Assembly: GCF_900099805.1 (NCBI RefSeq)
Contig: NZ_FNDR01000001.1
Coordinates: 62,001-126,000, forward strand
Source of the DNA: Variovorax sp. OV700
GTDB lineage: Bacteria > Pseudomonadota > Gammaproteobacteria > Burkholderiales > Burkholderiaceae_C
DNA: 64,000 nt
Direction: 5' to 3'
Positions 27,009 through 35,479 of the stretch are shown piece by piece; the stretch's first letter is position 1; every line of letters begins with the position of its first letter. The position numbers and the translations under genes were made by a program. The notes beneath the pieces were generated by a model, which saw only the letters and a program-made list of their open reading frames with translations, was not told where the DNA came from and did no database searches.

Positions 27009-29063
27009 ATGGCCAAACCCAATCCCCTCCTCGACTTCACCGACCTTCCGCTGTTCGACCGCATCGAGCCCGAGCACGTCGCCCCCGCGGTCGATGTTCT
27101 GCTGGCCGATGCCGAGGCGGCGCTGCAGACCGTCACGGCCGCCGACTTTCCGGCCGACTGGAATGCGATTTCCAAGGTGCTCGATGTGGCGTCCGAACGC
27201 TTCAGCCGCGCCTGGGGTGCGGTTGGCCATCTCAACGCCGTGGCCGATACGCCCGAGCTGCGCGCCGCCTACAACGAGGCCATGCCGCGCGTGACGGCCT
27301 TCTGGACCCGCCTGGGTTCGGACGAGCGCCTGTACGCCAAGTACAAGGCCATCGACGTGGCCACCCTCAACGCCGAGCAGCGCCAGGCGCATCGCAATGC
27401 GGTGCGCAACTTCGTGCTCGGCGGCGCCGAGTTGCAGGGCGATGCGAAGAAGCGCTTTGCCCAGATCCAGGAACGCCAGGCGGAGCTGAGCCAGAAATTC
27501 AGCGAGAACGCGCTCGACGCCACCGACGCCTTCTCCTATTACGCAGCGCTGGGCGAACTCGACGGCGTGCCGGAAGACGTGGTGGGCGCGGCCCGCGCAG
27601 CCGCCGAAGCCGAAGGCAAGCAAGGCTACAAGCTCACGCTCAAGATGCCCTGCTACTTGCCCGTGATGCAGTTTGCCAAAAGCAGCGCGCTGCGCGAAAC
27701 GCTCTACCGCGCCTACGTCACGCGCGCCAGCGAACTCGGCGATCCGGCCTTCGACAACACGGCGCTGATCAACGAGATTCTTGCGCTGCGGGAAGAAGAA
27801 GCAAAGCTGCTCGGCTACAAGAATTTCGGCGAACTCTCGGTCGTGCCCAAGATGGCCGAATCGCCCGAGCAGGTGGTCAAGTTCCTGCGCGACCTCGCGG
27901 CCAAGGCCAGGCCCTATGGCGAACGCGACCTGGCCGACCTGCGCGTGTTCGCGTCGGAGCAGCTGGGCATCACCGATCCGCAAGCCTGGGACTGGAGCTA
28001 CATCGGCGAGAAGCTGAAGGAAGCGCGCTATGCCTTCAGCGAGCAAGAGGTGAAGCAGTATTTCCCGGCGCCCAAGGTGATGGCTGGCCTCTTCAAGATC
28101 GTCGAGACGCTCTTCGAGGTGTCCATTCGCCGCGACAGCGCGCCCACGTGGCATCCGAGCGTCGAGTTCTATCGCATCGAGCGGGCCGGCCAGAAGGTGG
28201 GTCAGTTCTACCTGGACCCGTCGGCCCGTGCCGCCAAGCGCGGTGGCGCCTGGATGGACGACGTGCGCGCGCGCTGGCTTCGGCCGGACGACGGCGCGCT
28301 GCAAACGCCGGTGGCGCAGCTGGTGTGCAACTTTGCGAGCGGCGTGGACGGCAAGCCGCCGCTGCTCACGCACGACGACGTGACCACCCTCTTCCACGAA
28401 TTCGGTCACGGCCTGCATCACATGCTCACGCAGGTGAACGAGCGCGACGTCTCGGGCATCAGCGGCGTCGAGTGGGACGCCGTCGAGCTGCCGAGCCAGT
28501 TCATGGAAAACTTCTGCTGGGAGTGGGACGTGCTTACGCACATGACGGCCCACGTCGATACCGGCGAACCGCTGCCGCGCGCGCTGTTCGACAAGATGAC
28601 CGCCGCCAAGAACTTCCAGAGCGGCCTGCAGACGCTGCGCCAGATCGAGTTCTCGCTGTTCGACATGCTGCTGCACACCGAATACCAGGCCGCCACCGCG
28701 CAGCCGGGCGGTGTGCTCGCGCTGCTGGGCAAGGTGCGCGCCGAGGTGGCCGTGATGCCCTCGCCGCCCTTCAGCCGCACGCCCAACACCTTCAGCCACA
28801 TCTTCTCGGGCGGCTACGCAGCCGGCTACTACAGCTACAAGTGGGCCGAGGTGCTGAGCGCCGACGCCTATGCGGCGTTCGAGGAAACCGTGGGCGCCGA
28901 CGGCCAGCCGAATATCGAAACCGGCCGCCGCTACCGCCAAGCCATTCTCGAAGCGGGCGGCAGCCGCAGCGCCATGGATTCGTTCAAGGCCTTCCGCGGC
29001 CGCGAGCCGCAGCTTGATGCATTGCTGCGACACCAGGGCATGGCCGAGGCGCAGCCCGCTTGA
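27009..29063 (+). CDS. prlC: Oligopeptidase A (M3 zinc peptidase)
   Basis: A 684-residue cytoplasmic thimet-type metallopeptidase that degrades short peptides, including signal peptide remnants. The zinc site FHEFGHGLHHM (His463, Glu464, His467) and the downstream glutamate in SGVEWDAVELPSQFMENF are present. The N-terminal helical region (LLDFTDLPLFDRIEPEHVAPAVDVLLADA) is typical of PrlC. I prefer the ATG at 27009; a TTG at 27000, overlapping the folD stop, would add three residues. It appears to form an operon with folD. Confidence 0.95.
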   Translation: MAKPNPLLDFTDLPLFDRIEPEHVAPAVDVLLADAEAALQTVTAADFPADWNAISKVLDVASERFSRAWGAVGHLNAVADTPELRAAYNEAMPRVTAFWTRLGSDERLYAKYKAIDVATLNAEQRQAHRNAVRNFVLGGAELQGDAKKRFAQIQERQAELSQKFSENALDATDAFSYYAALGELDGVPEDVVGAARAAAEAEGKQGYKLTLKMPCYLPVMQFAKSSALRETLYRAYVTRASELGDPAFDNTALINEILALREEEAKLLGYKNFGELSVVPKMAESPEQVVKFLRDLAAKARPYGERDLADLRVFASEQLGITDPQAWDWSYIGEKLKEARYAFSEQEVKQYFPAPKVMAGLFKIVETLFEVSIRRDSAPTWHPSVEFYRIERAGQKVGQFYLDPSARAAKRGGAWMDDVRARWLRPDDGALQTPVAQLVCNFASGVDGKPPLLTHDDVTTLFHEFGHGLHHMLTQVNERDVSGISGVEWDAVELPSQFMENFCWEWDVLTHMTAHVDTGEPLPRALFDKMTAAKNFQSGLQTLRQIEFSLFDMLLHTEYQAATAQPGGVLALLGKVRAEVAVMPSPPFSRTPNTFSHIFSGGYAAGYYSYKWAEVLSADAYAAFEETVGADGQPNIETGRRYRQAILEAGGSRSAMDSFKAFRGREPQLDALLRHQGMAEAQPA

Positions 29064-29093
29064 TGCGGGCCTGAAGCTTGCGATACTCGGGCG

Positions 29094-29738
29094 ATGCCTT
29101 CGATCCACAAGAAATTTCCCTTGCATCGCCTGTCCGCCACCGCCCTGCTGCTGATTGCCGCGGGTGCCATGGCCCAGCCGATCTATCGCAACGTCGACAA
29201 GAACGGTAAGGTCACTTTCTCGGACCGCGCTCCCACCGCCAGCACCGAACCGGCCGCCGGCCCACAGGCCGCCAGCACGCCGCCGGCCAACGCCGGGCTG
29301 CCCTACGAACTGCGGCAGGTGGCGCAGCGCTACCCCGTCACCCTGTACAGCGGCGAGGAATGCGCGCCGTGCAGCACCGCCCGCTCGATGCTCACCACGC
29401 GCGGCATTCCCTTCGAGGAGCGCACCGTCAAGAGCAACCAGGACGTCGAGGCGCTGCAGCGACTGACCGCGCAGGCTTCTCTGCCGCTGCTGACGATCGG
29501 CGCGCAGCAGCTCAAGGGTTTCTCGGATTCCGAATGGTCGCAATACCTCGATGCCGCGGGCTACCCGAAGAGCAACAGCCTGCCTGCGGGCTACCGCAAT
29601 CCGCCGGCCCGTCCGTTGGTTGCGCAGCAGGCGGCACCCGCTGCGCCAGAGGCTGCGGCACCAGCGCCTGCGCCGCAGCAGGCCGCCCCCGCACCCAGCG
29701 GCCCGAGCCCGAGCAACCCGGCCGGCATCAAGTTCTGA
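29094..29738 (+). CDS. Secreted DUF4124-glutaredoxin-like protein
   Basis: A 214-residue envelope protein in three parts. A signal peptide ends at AMA before QPIYRNVD. Next is a short DUF4124 segment (IYRNVDKNGKVTFSDRAP), a motif often found at the start of periplasmic proteins of betaproteobacteria. Then a glutaredoxin-like domain (VTLYSGEECAPCSTARSMLTTRGIPFEERTV) with the CxxC pair Cys90/Cys93 and the cis-Pro in SLPLLTIG. The C-terminal 50 residues are Ala/Pro/Gln-rich and likely disordered. It probably acts on periplasmic thiols or disulfides. It lies 30 bases after prlC but may have its own promoter. Confidence 0.85.
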   Translation: MPSIHKKFPLHRLSATALLLIAAGAMAQPIYRNVDKNGKVTFSDRAPTASTEPAAGPQAASTPPANAGLPYELRQVAQRYPVTLYSGEECAPCSTARSMLTTRGIPFEERTVKSNQDVEALQRLTAQASLPLLTIGAQQLKGFSDSEWSQYLDAAGYPKSNSLPAGYRNPPARPLVAQQAAPAAPEAAAPAPAPQQAAPAPSGPSPSNPAGIKF

Positions 29739-29780
29739 TCGATCTGTAAGCGGCCGCCGGTCCGCGTCGGCGGACTTGCA

Positions 29781-30500
29781 TCAGTCGAACTGCAGCGTCT
29801 GCACACCAGTTGGCGTGCCGAGCAGGCACACGTCGGCCTTCTGGTGCGCGAAAACGCCGACCGTGACAACGCCGGGCCACTGGCTCACCTCGGATTCGAA
29901 CGCGAGAGGATCGCTGATCCGCAGCCCGGTCACGTCGACGATGTGCTGGCCGTTGTCCGTCACCAGCGCTAGGCCGTCCTTTTCCCGCACCTGCGCAATG
30001 CCGCCCATGGCTTCGAACTGGCGCATGACGCGGCGCGCCGCCATCGGAATCACCTCCACCGGCAGGGGAAAAGCGCCCAGCGTGTCGACCAGCTTGGACG
30101 CATCGGCGATGCAGACGAAGCGCCGCGACTGCGCCGCGACGATCTTTTCGCGCGTGAGCGCCGCGCCACCGCCCTTCACCATGAAGCCGTGGTGGTCGAT
30201 TTCGTCGGCACCGTCGATGTAGACGCCGAGCTCCTCGACCTCGTTGCTGTCGAACACCGGGATGCCGAGCGCGCGCAGGCGTTCGGTCGAAGCTACCGAG
30301 CTGGACACCGCGCCCTTGATCTGGTCCTTGATGGTGGCCAGCGCATCGATGAATTTGTTCACGGTCGAGCCGGTGCCCACGCCAACGATTTCACCCTTCA
30401 CCACGTAGGCCAGCGCGGCGCGGCCAACCTGGGCCTTGAGCTCGTCCTGGGAGATGGCGGCGGCGCCGGGAGCGGAAGAAGGAGAAACGGGTGCGGTCAT
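29781..30500 (-). CDS. rpiA: Ribose-5-phosphate isomerase A
   Basis: A 239-residue enzyme interconverting ribose 5-phosphate and ribulose 5-phosphate. Seen: the phosphate-binding [22 protein letters not shown] with catalytic acids, [14 protein letters not shown] with catalytic Glu/Lys, and the C-terminal [17 protein letters not shown] prefer the ATG at 30500, which has AAGGA upstream, over the ATG at 30521, which would lie only 11 bases from a GATAAT box and has no ribosome site; the choice is not certain. It is divergent from pyrD, with only about 40 bases between the start codons. Confidence 0.95.
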   Translation of the reverse strand: MTAPVSPSSAPGAAAISQDELKAQVGRAALAYVVKGEIVGVGTGSTVNKFIDALATIKDQIKGAVSSSVASTERLRALGIPVFDSNEVEELGVYIDGADEIDHHGFMVKGGGAALTREKIVAAQSRRFVCIADASKLVDTLGAFPLPVEVIPMAARRVMRQFEAMGGIAQVREKDGLALVTDNGQHIVDVTGLRISDPLAFESEVSQWPGVVTVGVFAHQKADVCLLGTPTGVQTLQFD

Positions 30501-30540
30501 CGCGGAGAATCCTTGGCTCATTGAAGTCGAGAATTATCCG

Positions 30541-31626
30541 ATGCTCCTGCTCCCCTCTTCGCTCTACGGCCTGGCCCGGCCCTTTCTGTTCGGCTTCGAC
30601 CCGGAGCACGCCCACGAACTCACGCTCGACGGCCTGGCCCGCACGCAGAACACGCCGCTGGCCTGCGCCTACGCTGCGCCACGCGTCGATGATCCAGTCA
30701 CGCTCGCCGGGCTGGAATTTCCGAACCGCGTGGGGCTGGCGGCCGGGCTCGACAAGAACGCCCGCTGCATCGACGCTTTTGCCGCCATGGGCTTCGGCTT
30801 CGTCGAAGTCGGCACCGTGACGCCCAAGGCGCAGCCGGGCAACCCCAAGCCCCGCATGTTCCGCCTGCCGCAGCGTGACGCGCTCATCAACCGGCTTGGC
30901 TTCAACAACGAAGGGCTCGATGCCTTTCTCGCCAACGTGCAGAAGGCGCGCTTTCGCAAGAACGGCGGCGGCAACGTTGGCAAGAAGCCGATGCTGCTCG
31001 GGCTCAACATCGGAAAGAACGCCGCCACGCCCATCGAGCGGGCGGTGGACGACTACCTGGCCTGCCTGGATGGCGTGTATGCGCATGCCGACTACGTGAC
31101 CATCAATATCTCGAGCCCCAACACGGCCAACCTGCGCACGCTGCAAAGCGACGAGGCGCTCGATGCCCTGCTGGGTGCCATTGCCGAGCGCCGCCATGCG
31201 CTGGCCGAACGCAGCGGCCGGCGCGTGCCGTTGTTCGTGAAGATCGCTCCCGATCTCGACCAGGCCCAGGTCGACGTGATTGCCGCCACGCTGCAGCGCC
31301 ACGGCATGGACGGTGTGATTGCCACCAACACGACTCTGGCGCGCGATGCGGTGGCGGGCCTGCCGCATGCCGGCGAAGCGGGCGGGCTCTCGGGCGCGCC
31401 GGTGCGCGAGGCCAGCAACCGAGTGATTGCGCAGCTGCGCGCCGCCCTGGGGCCGGACTTTCCGATCATCGGGGTCGGCGGCATCCTGAGCGCGGCCGAT
31501 GCCAAGGCCAAGATTGCCGCGGGCGCCGACGTGGTGCAGATCTACACTGGTCTCATCTACCGCGGCCCGGCCCTCGTGCGCGAAGCGGCCCAAGCGCTGC
31601 TGCAGCAAAGCCGCAGCGCCGCCTGA
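30541..31626 (+). CDS. pyrD: Dihydroorotate dehydrogenase (quinone, class 2)
   Basis: A 361-residue FMN enzyme of pyrimidine synthesis, membrane-associated and reducing quinone. Class 2 features: the N-terminal helical extension ([25 protein letters not shown]), FMN-site [29 protein letters not shown], catalytic serine in [11 protein letters not shown], and the phosphate-binding [34 protein letters not shown]. The ATG at 30541 gives the standard N-terminus. Divergent to rpiA. Confidence 0.97.
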   Translation: MLLLPSSLYGLARPFLFGFDPEHAHELTLDGLARTQNTPLACAYAAPRVDDPVTLAGLEFPNRVGLAAGLDKNARCIDAFAAMGFGFVEVGTVTPKAQPGNPKPRMFRLPQRDALINRLGFNNEGLDAFLANVQKARFRKNGGGNVGKKPMLLGLNIGKNAATPIERAVDDYLACLDGVYAHADYVTINISSPNTANLRTLQSDEALDALLGAIAERRHALAERSGRRVPLFVKIAPDLDQAQVDVIAATLQRHGMDGVIATNTTLARDAVAGLPHAGEAGGLSGAPVREASNRVIAQLRAALGPDFPIIGVGGILSAADAKAKIAAGADVVQIYTGLIYRGPALVREAAQALLQQSRSAA

Positions 31627-31653
31627 GCCTTCGTTCGCTTCTCTTCTTCTCTC

Positions 31654-32382
31654 TCAGCGCATGCGCCAGAGCACTGGCGCAATGAACGCCGCCCAGCGCA
31701 GCAGCCGCCTGGGACGGATCACCACCACGGCCACCGCGGCCACCACGCCGGTGGCGACCGGGTGCTCCCGCGCGATGCGCAATGCCGCGGCGGCAGCCGA
31801 CTCGTCGGCCGGAGGCGCTTCGGAACCAGCACCGCCGGATCCGCCCGCGGGTTGCGGCGCCGCGCCCGCTCCCTGCATCGTGGCGATGCGCTCGCGCTGG
31901 CGCTCCATGCGCGCGAGCAACTCTTCGCGCGTGGCCGGCCGCGGCGGACGCGGTGCTTCTTCGTCCTGGTCTGGATCCTTGCCGAGTCCGAAGCTGTCCT
32001 GAACCCATGCCCAGTCGCGCTCGAACTCGTGCCGCGCGGGCATGAAGCTGTTCGAGGCATTGCGAAGGCTCAGGTACAGGCTCACTGCGGCGCCCAGCCA
32101 CAGCACGACCCACACACCCGCCACGGACCAGGCAGCCGAGATGCGGTGAGGCGTTTCCCAGAAATGCACCACCACCGCCATCGACAGCAAGGCCACAGCC
32201 ACCGTGGTCAGGCCGAGCACGGCCACCACGAGGACCAGCATCAGCTTGAGGCGCTGCTTTTCGTCTTCCCAGGCCATGCGCAGCAACTGCACACGGTCTT
32301 CGGCAGCCAGCGCGCCTTCGGCCGCAGCAATCCGCAGCCGTCGCAAACGGGCATCGAGCCCGAACAGGGACAGCAACCTCAT
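31654..32382 (-). CDS. YqjE-like holin-type membrane protein with YqjK-like C-terminus
   Basis: A 242-residue protein. Residues 1-45 are charged and helical; two transmembrane helices follow at about 46-70 (LMLVLVVAVLGLTTVAVALLSMAVV) and 84-105 (WSVAGVWVVLWLGAAVSLYL), the layout of the YqjE/phage-holin-like group. A long Pro/Gly/Ala-rich linker (about 135-190) leads to a C-terminal piece (ALRIAREHPVATGVVAAVAVVVIRPRRLLRW) that looks like the separate YqjK protein of enterobacteria. Directly upstream is a YqjD/ElaB-like gene, so this is a two-gene version of yqjD-yqjE-yqjK. Function unknown; relatives associate with ribosomes and the inner membrane in stationary phase. Confidence 0.75.
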   Translation of the reverse strand: MRLLSLFGLDARLRRLRIAAAEGALAAEDRVQLLRMAWEDEKQRLKLMLVLVVAVLGLTTVAVALLSMAVVVHFWETPHRISAAWSVAGVWVVLWLGAAVSLYLSLRNASNSFMPARHEFERDWAWVQDSFGLGKDPDQDEEAPRPPRPATREELLARMERQRERIATMQGAGAAPQPAGGSGGAGSEAPPADESAAAAALRIAREHPVATGVVAAVAVVVIRPRRLLRWAAFIAPVLWRMR

Positions 32383-32430
32383 GCGCCGGCTCCCGCTCGG
32401 CGCTGGACGACGCGGCAGTGTGCGTTCAGG

Positions 32431-32727
32431 TCAGCGGCGGCCAAGCAGCAAACCCACCAGCACACCGACGGCCAGCGCTGCGCCGGCAATCTGCCACGGT
32501 TCGTCGTGGGCGTAGGCGTTGGCACTGTTGGCCGCTTCACGGGCCTTCTGGGCTGCAAGCTTGCTCTTCTCTGCCGCAAGCTCGCGCGCAATGGCGAGCT
32601 TGGTGTCGATGCGCTGACGCAGCGCCTTGATGTGGGGAACCGAATCCAGGTCCTTGCTGGCCAGCACGCCGCGCACGTCGCTCGCGATATCTTCGGCTGC
32701 CGCTTCAATGTTGTTGGATGCACTCAT
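32431..32727 (-). CDS. ElaB/YqjD-family (DUF883) membrane protein
   Basis: A 98-residue protein. A charged helical N-terminal region (residues 1-65) precedes the conserved ending HDEPWQIAGAALAVGVLVGLLLGRR, a C-terminal membrane anchor with terminal arginines that defines the ElaB/YqjD/YgaM family. In E. coli these are stationary-phase, inner-membrane proteins that bind ribosomes. The start at 32727 has GGAGGAAAG upstream; a longer start at 32775 is not supported. The YqjE-like gene follows after 48 bases, consistent with an operon. Confidence 0.85.
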   Translation of the reverse strand: MSASNNIEAAAEDIASDVRGVLASKDLDSVPHIKALRQRIDTKLAIARELAAEKSKLAAQKAREAANSANAYAHDEPWQIAGAALAVGVLVGLLLGRR

Positions 32728-32870
32728 TGGAATCTTTCCTCCGTGATGACACCGGCACCGCGCCGGCGGCTTCACGCCAGCAAATGGCGTGGTGTCATGT
32801 TACAGGCACAAAAGCCCCTCGTGCGCGACAGTTCTGCAGACTTCTGCACACGGAGCCCGCATTGCTTCCG

Positions 32871-33974
32871 TCAGCTGGAAGCGAGCAAGCTCGCCACGTA
32901 GCGCCCGATGGCAAGGCTGCTCGTGAGCCCGGGCGACTCGATGCCGAAGAGATTGACCAGGCCGCGCACGCCGTGCTCCTTTGGCCCGTCGATCATGAAG
33001 TCGCGCGCGGCCTCGCCCGGGCCTGAGATCTTGGGCCGCATGCCCGCGTAGCCGGGAATCAGTCCGCCATCGGGCAAGGCCGGCCAATACTTGCGCACCT
33101 CGGCGTAGAAGCCGTCGCCGCGTGCCGGGTCCACCACCAGGTCGTCGGCCGACTCCACCCACTGCACATCGGGTCCGAACTTGGCCTGCCCGCCAAGGTC
33201 GATGGTCAGATGAACGCCCAGCCCGCCCGGTTCGGGAACGGGATAGACGAGCCGGCTGAAAGGCGCACGGCCCGACAGGGTGAAATAGCTGCCCTTGGCG
33301 AAGTAGGCGGTCGGTATGGCCGCGGCGGGCAAGCCTTCGAACCGCTTGGCGAGGTCGGGGGCGCCGAGACCCGCCGCATTGACCACGGTGTTGCAGCGCA
33401 ATGCCGTCCCGTCTTCCGCGGCAAGGACGATGGCGTCCGTACCGCATTCCGCTCGCGCGATGGGTGATTTGAGCGCCAGCATGCCGCCCGCGTTCTCCAC
33501 GTCGCCCAAGAGGCTCAGCATCAGTGCGTGGCTGTCGACAATGCCGGTGCTCGGCGAATGCAGTGCCGCTTCGCAATGCAACTGCGGCTCCATCGCCATG
33601 GCCTGCTGCGCCGTCAGCAGCACGAGGTCGTCGACCCCGTTGGCGGCAGCCTTGGCGCGAATGATTTCAAGCTCGCCCACCTGCTCGGGCGAGGTCGCCA
33701 CGATGAGCTTGCCGCAGCGCCGGTGCGGTACGCCGCGCTCCTCTGCGTACGCATAGAGCGCCTCTTTGCCCTCGACGCAAAGACGCGCCTTGAGCGAACC
33801 TTTCGGGTAGTAGATGCCCGCGTGAATTACCTCGCTGTTGCGCGAACTGGTACCCGTGCCAATGGCACCTTCGGCCTCCAACACCACCACTTCACGGCCT
33901 GCAAGCGCCAACGCGCGCGCCACGGCCAAGCCCACCACTCCGCCGCCGATGACGGCGCAATCAAGTTCATCCAT
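32871..33974 (-). CDS. FAD-dependent oxidoreductase (DAO/LhgO-like)
   Basis: A 367-residue flavoenzyme of the D-amino-acid oxidase/glycerol-3-phosphate dehydrogenase group. The dinucleotide-binding GGGVVG is at residues 10-15 ([17 protein letters not shown]), followed by [28 protein letters not shown], a block characteristic of L-2-hydroxyglutarate dehydrogenase (LhgO) and relatives. The C-terminus has the second FAD contact ([18 protein letters not shown]). It would oxidise a 2-hydroxy acid such as L-2-hydroxyglutarate; substrate specificity is inferred from similarity. No partner genes are close, and it stands alone on the minus strand. Confidence 0.88.
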   Translation of the reverse strand: MDELDCAVIGGGVVGLAVARALALAGREVVVLEAEGAIGTGTSSRNSEVIHAGIYYPKGSLKARLCVEGKEALYAYAEERGVPHRRCGKLIVATSPEQVGELEIIRAKAAANGVDDLVLLTAQQAMAMEPQLHCEAALHSPSTGIVDSHALMLSLLGDVENAGGMLALKSPIARAECGTDAIVLAAEDGTALRCNTVVNAAGLGAPDLAKRFEGLPAAAIPTAYFAKGSYFTLSGRAPFSRLVYPVPEPGGLGVHLTIDLGGQAKFGPDVQWVESADDLVVDPARGDGFYAEVRKYWPALPDGGLIPGYAGMRPKISGPGEAARDFMIDGPKEHGVRGLVNLFGIESPGLTSSLAIGRYVASLLASS

Positions 33975-34006
33975 GGCGCGAGCTTATCGCGGCTCACGCG
34001 CCGGAT

Positions 34007-34117
34007 TCACGACGTGGTGGGAGGAGGCTCGGGATCGGTCGGATCGTCCGGTGGCGTGCTCGGCCCTTCGTCGGGTTCCACGGGCAGGTCGGGCGGAATG
34101 TCGGGATGAGTGGCCAT
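34007..34117 (-). CDS. 36-residue acidic proline-rich protein
   Basis: A short gene with an excellent ribosome site (AAGGAGA, 6-7 bases before the ATG). The product, beginning MATHPDIPPDLPVEPDEGP, is made mostly of Pro, Asp, Glu and Thr, has no hydrophobic segment and is probably disordered. An in-frame upstream ATG at 34222 would give 71 residues but has a different composition and no ribosome site. Similar tiny Pro/Asp-rich proteins occur in Comamonadaceae annotations; I do not know a function. Confidence 0.65.
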   Translation of the reverse strand: MATHPDIPPDLPVEPDEGPSTPPDDPTDPEPPPTTS

Positions 34118-34220
34118 GGTCGGTCTCCTTCCCCGTGGGTATACGCGCTCCGCCAGCAAATTGAGCCGGTGCGAGACGGCAGCTGGCGTCAGCACGAGCC
34201 GACAGTTGATTGCGGCACGC

Positions 34221-34260
34221 ACAAAACAAAAAGCGACTTGGACAATCCAAATCGCTTTTC
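34221..34260 (-). terminator. Terminator of the tRNA-Val transcript
   Basis: A 14-bp inverted repeat (arms 34229-34242 and 34246-34259, one mismatch, loop CAA) starts 13 bases after the tRNA 3' end and is followed on the minus strand by TTTTTGTTTT. The other direction also has a short T-run. Confidence 0.85.
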
Positions 34261-34272
34261 ATCTCGAGGAAT

Positions 34273-34347
34273 TGGTGGGCGGTGGAGGTTTCGAACCTCC
34301 GACCCCAGCAGTGTGAATGCTGTGCTCTACCCCTGAGCTAACCGCCC
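34273..34347 (-). tRNA. tRNA-Val (anticodon CAC)
   Basis: A 75-base cloverleaf reading right to left. The acceptor stem GGGCGGT pairs with ACCGCCC, discriminator A and an encoded CCA follow. The anticodon stem CAGCA/TGCTG encloses TTCACAC, giving CAC, which reads GTG valine codons. The T arm GGAGGTTCGAAACCTCC is intact. A CATAAT box at 34411-34416 on the minus strand is a possible -10 element; a terminator follows at 34221-34260. Confidence 0.97.
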
Positions 34348-34426
34348 TGCAAACCCCTTGGCGCCACCGTTGCAGTGCCTTGGAATTAATCGCGTTGCGC
34401 GAAGCCTTCGATTATGCCACAGCATT

Positions 34427-35134
34427 TCAGCCGTTTTGGCGAAAGAGCGTGCGTCCGTTGCTGGATTTGTCGAGCTGCGACAACAGCGCCTCGTGCGCCG
34501 CAAGCTCCTGCTCGCCCGCCAGGATCACCGGCAGATCGAACTGGCTCAAGTCGATGGTGACGAGGGTGGTGCCCTGCGCCGGCTCGCTGGACGACACGTC
34601 GATCAAGAGCGCGTCCTGGCCGCGCGTGAGGTTGATGTAGACGTCGGCCAGCAGCTGCGCGTCGAGCTTGGCGCCGTGGAAGGTGCGGTTCGAACGATCG
34701 ACGCCGAAGCGGTCGCACAGCGCGTCGAGCGAATTGCGCTTGCCCGGATAGACCTGCTTGGCCATGGCGAGCGTGTCGGTCACGTCGCCGACGAAGCTGC
34801 GCAGCGGCGGCAGGCCGGCCAGCTCGAGCTCCTTGTTGAGAAAGCCGACGTCGAAGGCCGCGTTGTGAATGATCAGCTCGGCGCCGCGCAGGTACTCGAC
34901 GATGTCGTTGGCCAGCGCGCCGAACTTCGGCTTGTCGCGCAGGAAGTCGGTCGTCAGGCCGTGCACCTTGAGCGCGTCTTCATGGCTCTCGCGCTCGGGG
35001 TTGAAGTAGATGTGCAGGTCGTTGCCGGTGAGCTTGCGCGCGAAAAGCTCCACGCAGCCGAGCTCGATGACGCGGTCGCCGTTCTCGGCGGAAAGGCCGG
35101 TGGTTTCGGTATCGAGGACGATCTGGCGCGACAT
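34427..35134 (-). CDS. dnaQ: DNA polymerase III epsilon subunit (3'-5' proofreading exonuclease)
   Basis: A 235-residue DEDDh exonuclease. Exo I is VLDTETTG with Asp8 and Glu10; Exo II lies in IIHNAAFDVGFLN; Exo III is HGAKLDAQLLADVY. After the catalytic domain (about 1-180) comes a flexible region ending in a polymerase-binding tail (ALLSQLDKSSNGRTLF). The start ATG at 35134 shares one base with the fdx stop (TGATG), so dnaQ is the last gene of the ISC operon and is coupled to ferredoxin translation. An upstream start would be inside fdx in another frame and is rejected. Confidence 0.96.
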   Translation of the reverse strand: MSRQIVLDTETTGLSAENGDRVIELGCVELFARKLTGNDLHIYFNPERESHEDALKVHGLTTDFLRDKPKFGALANDIVEYLRGAELIIHNAAFDVGFLNKELELAGLPPLRSFVGDVTDTLAMAKQVYPGKRNSLDALCDRFGVDRSNRTFHGAKLDAQLLADVYINLTRGQDALLIDVSSSEPAQGTTLVTIDLSQFDLPVILAGEQELAAHEALLSQLDKSSNGRTLFRQNG

Positions 35135-35472
35135 CAGTGATTTTCCTTGGCGTGGTTGATCGAGTACTTGGGAATCTCGATCGTCACGTCTTGCTGCGCC
35201 AGGATGGCCTGGCAGCTGAGGCGCGATTGTGGCTCCAGGCCCCAGGCGCGGTCGAGCAAGTCTTCTTCGCCCTCCTCGGCTTCGTTCAGCGAACTGAACC
35301 CCTGGCGCACGATGACGTGGCAAGTGGTGCAGGCGCAGCTCATCTCGCAGGCATGCTCGATGTTGATGTGGTTCTCCAGCAGCGCCTCGCAGATCGAGGT
35401 GCCGGCCGGCGCCGTGATTTCTGCACCCTTCGGGCAGTATTCCGGATGCGGAAATATCTTGATGGTGGGCAT
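35134..35472 (-). CDS. fdx: ISC-type [2Fe-2S] ferredoxin
   Basis: A 112-residue adrenodoxin-like ferredoxin that supplies electrons for Fe-S cluster assembly on IscU. Ligands fit the spacing C-x5-C-x2-C-x35-C: Cys42, Cys48, Cys51 and Cys87. An extra cysteine (Cys46) and Cys13 occur, as in many ISC ferredoxins. I chose the ATG at 35472 (MPTIKIFPH), 8 bases after hscA; the ATG at 35520 would start inside hscA. No iscX follows; dnaQ comes next. Confidence 0.96.
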   Translation of the reverse strand: MPTIKIFPHPEYCPKGAEITAPAGTSICEALLENHINIEHACEMSCACTTCHVIVRQGFSSLNEAEEGEEDLLDRAWGLEPQSRLSCQAILAQQDVTIEIPKYSINHAKENH

Positions 35473-35479
35473 GTAGTTC

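Noticed and set aside
26610..29543. Minus-strand open frame opposite folD, prlC and the glutaredoxin-like gene
   Set aside because: It crosses three well-supported genes on the other strand and shows no family motif.
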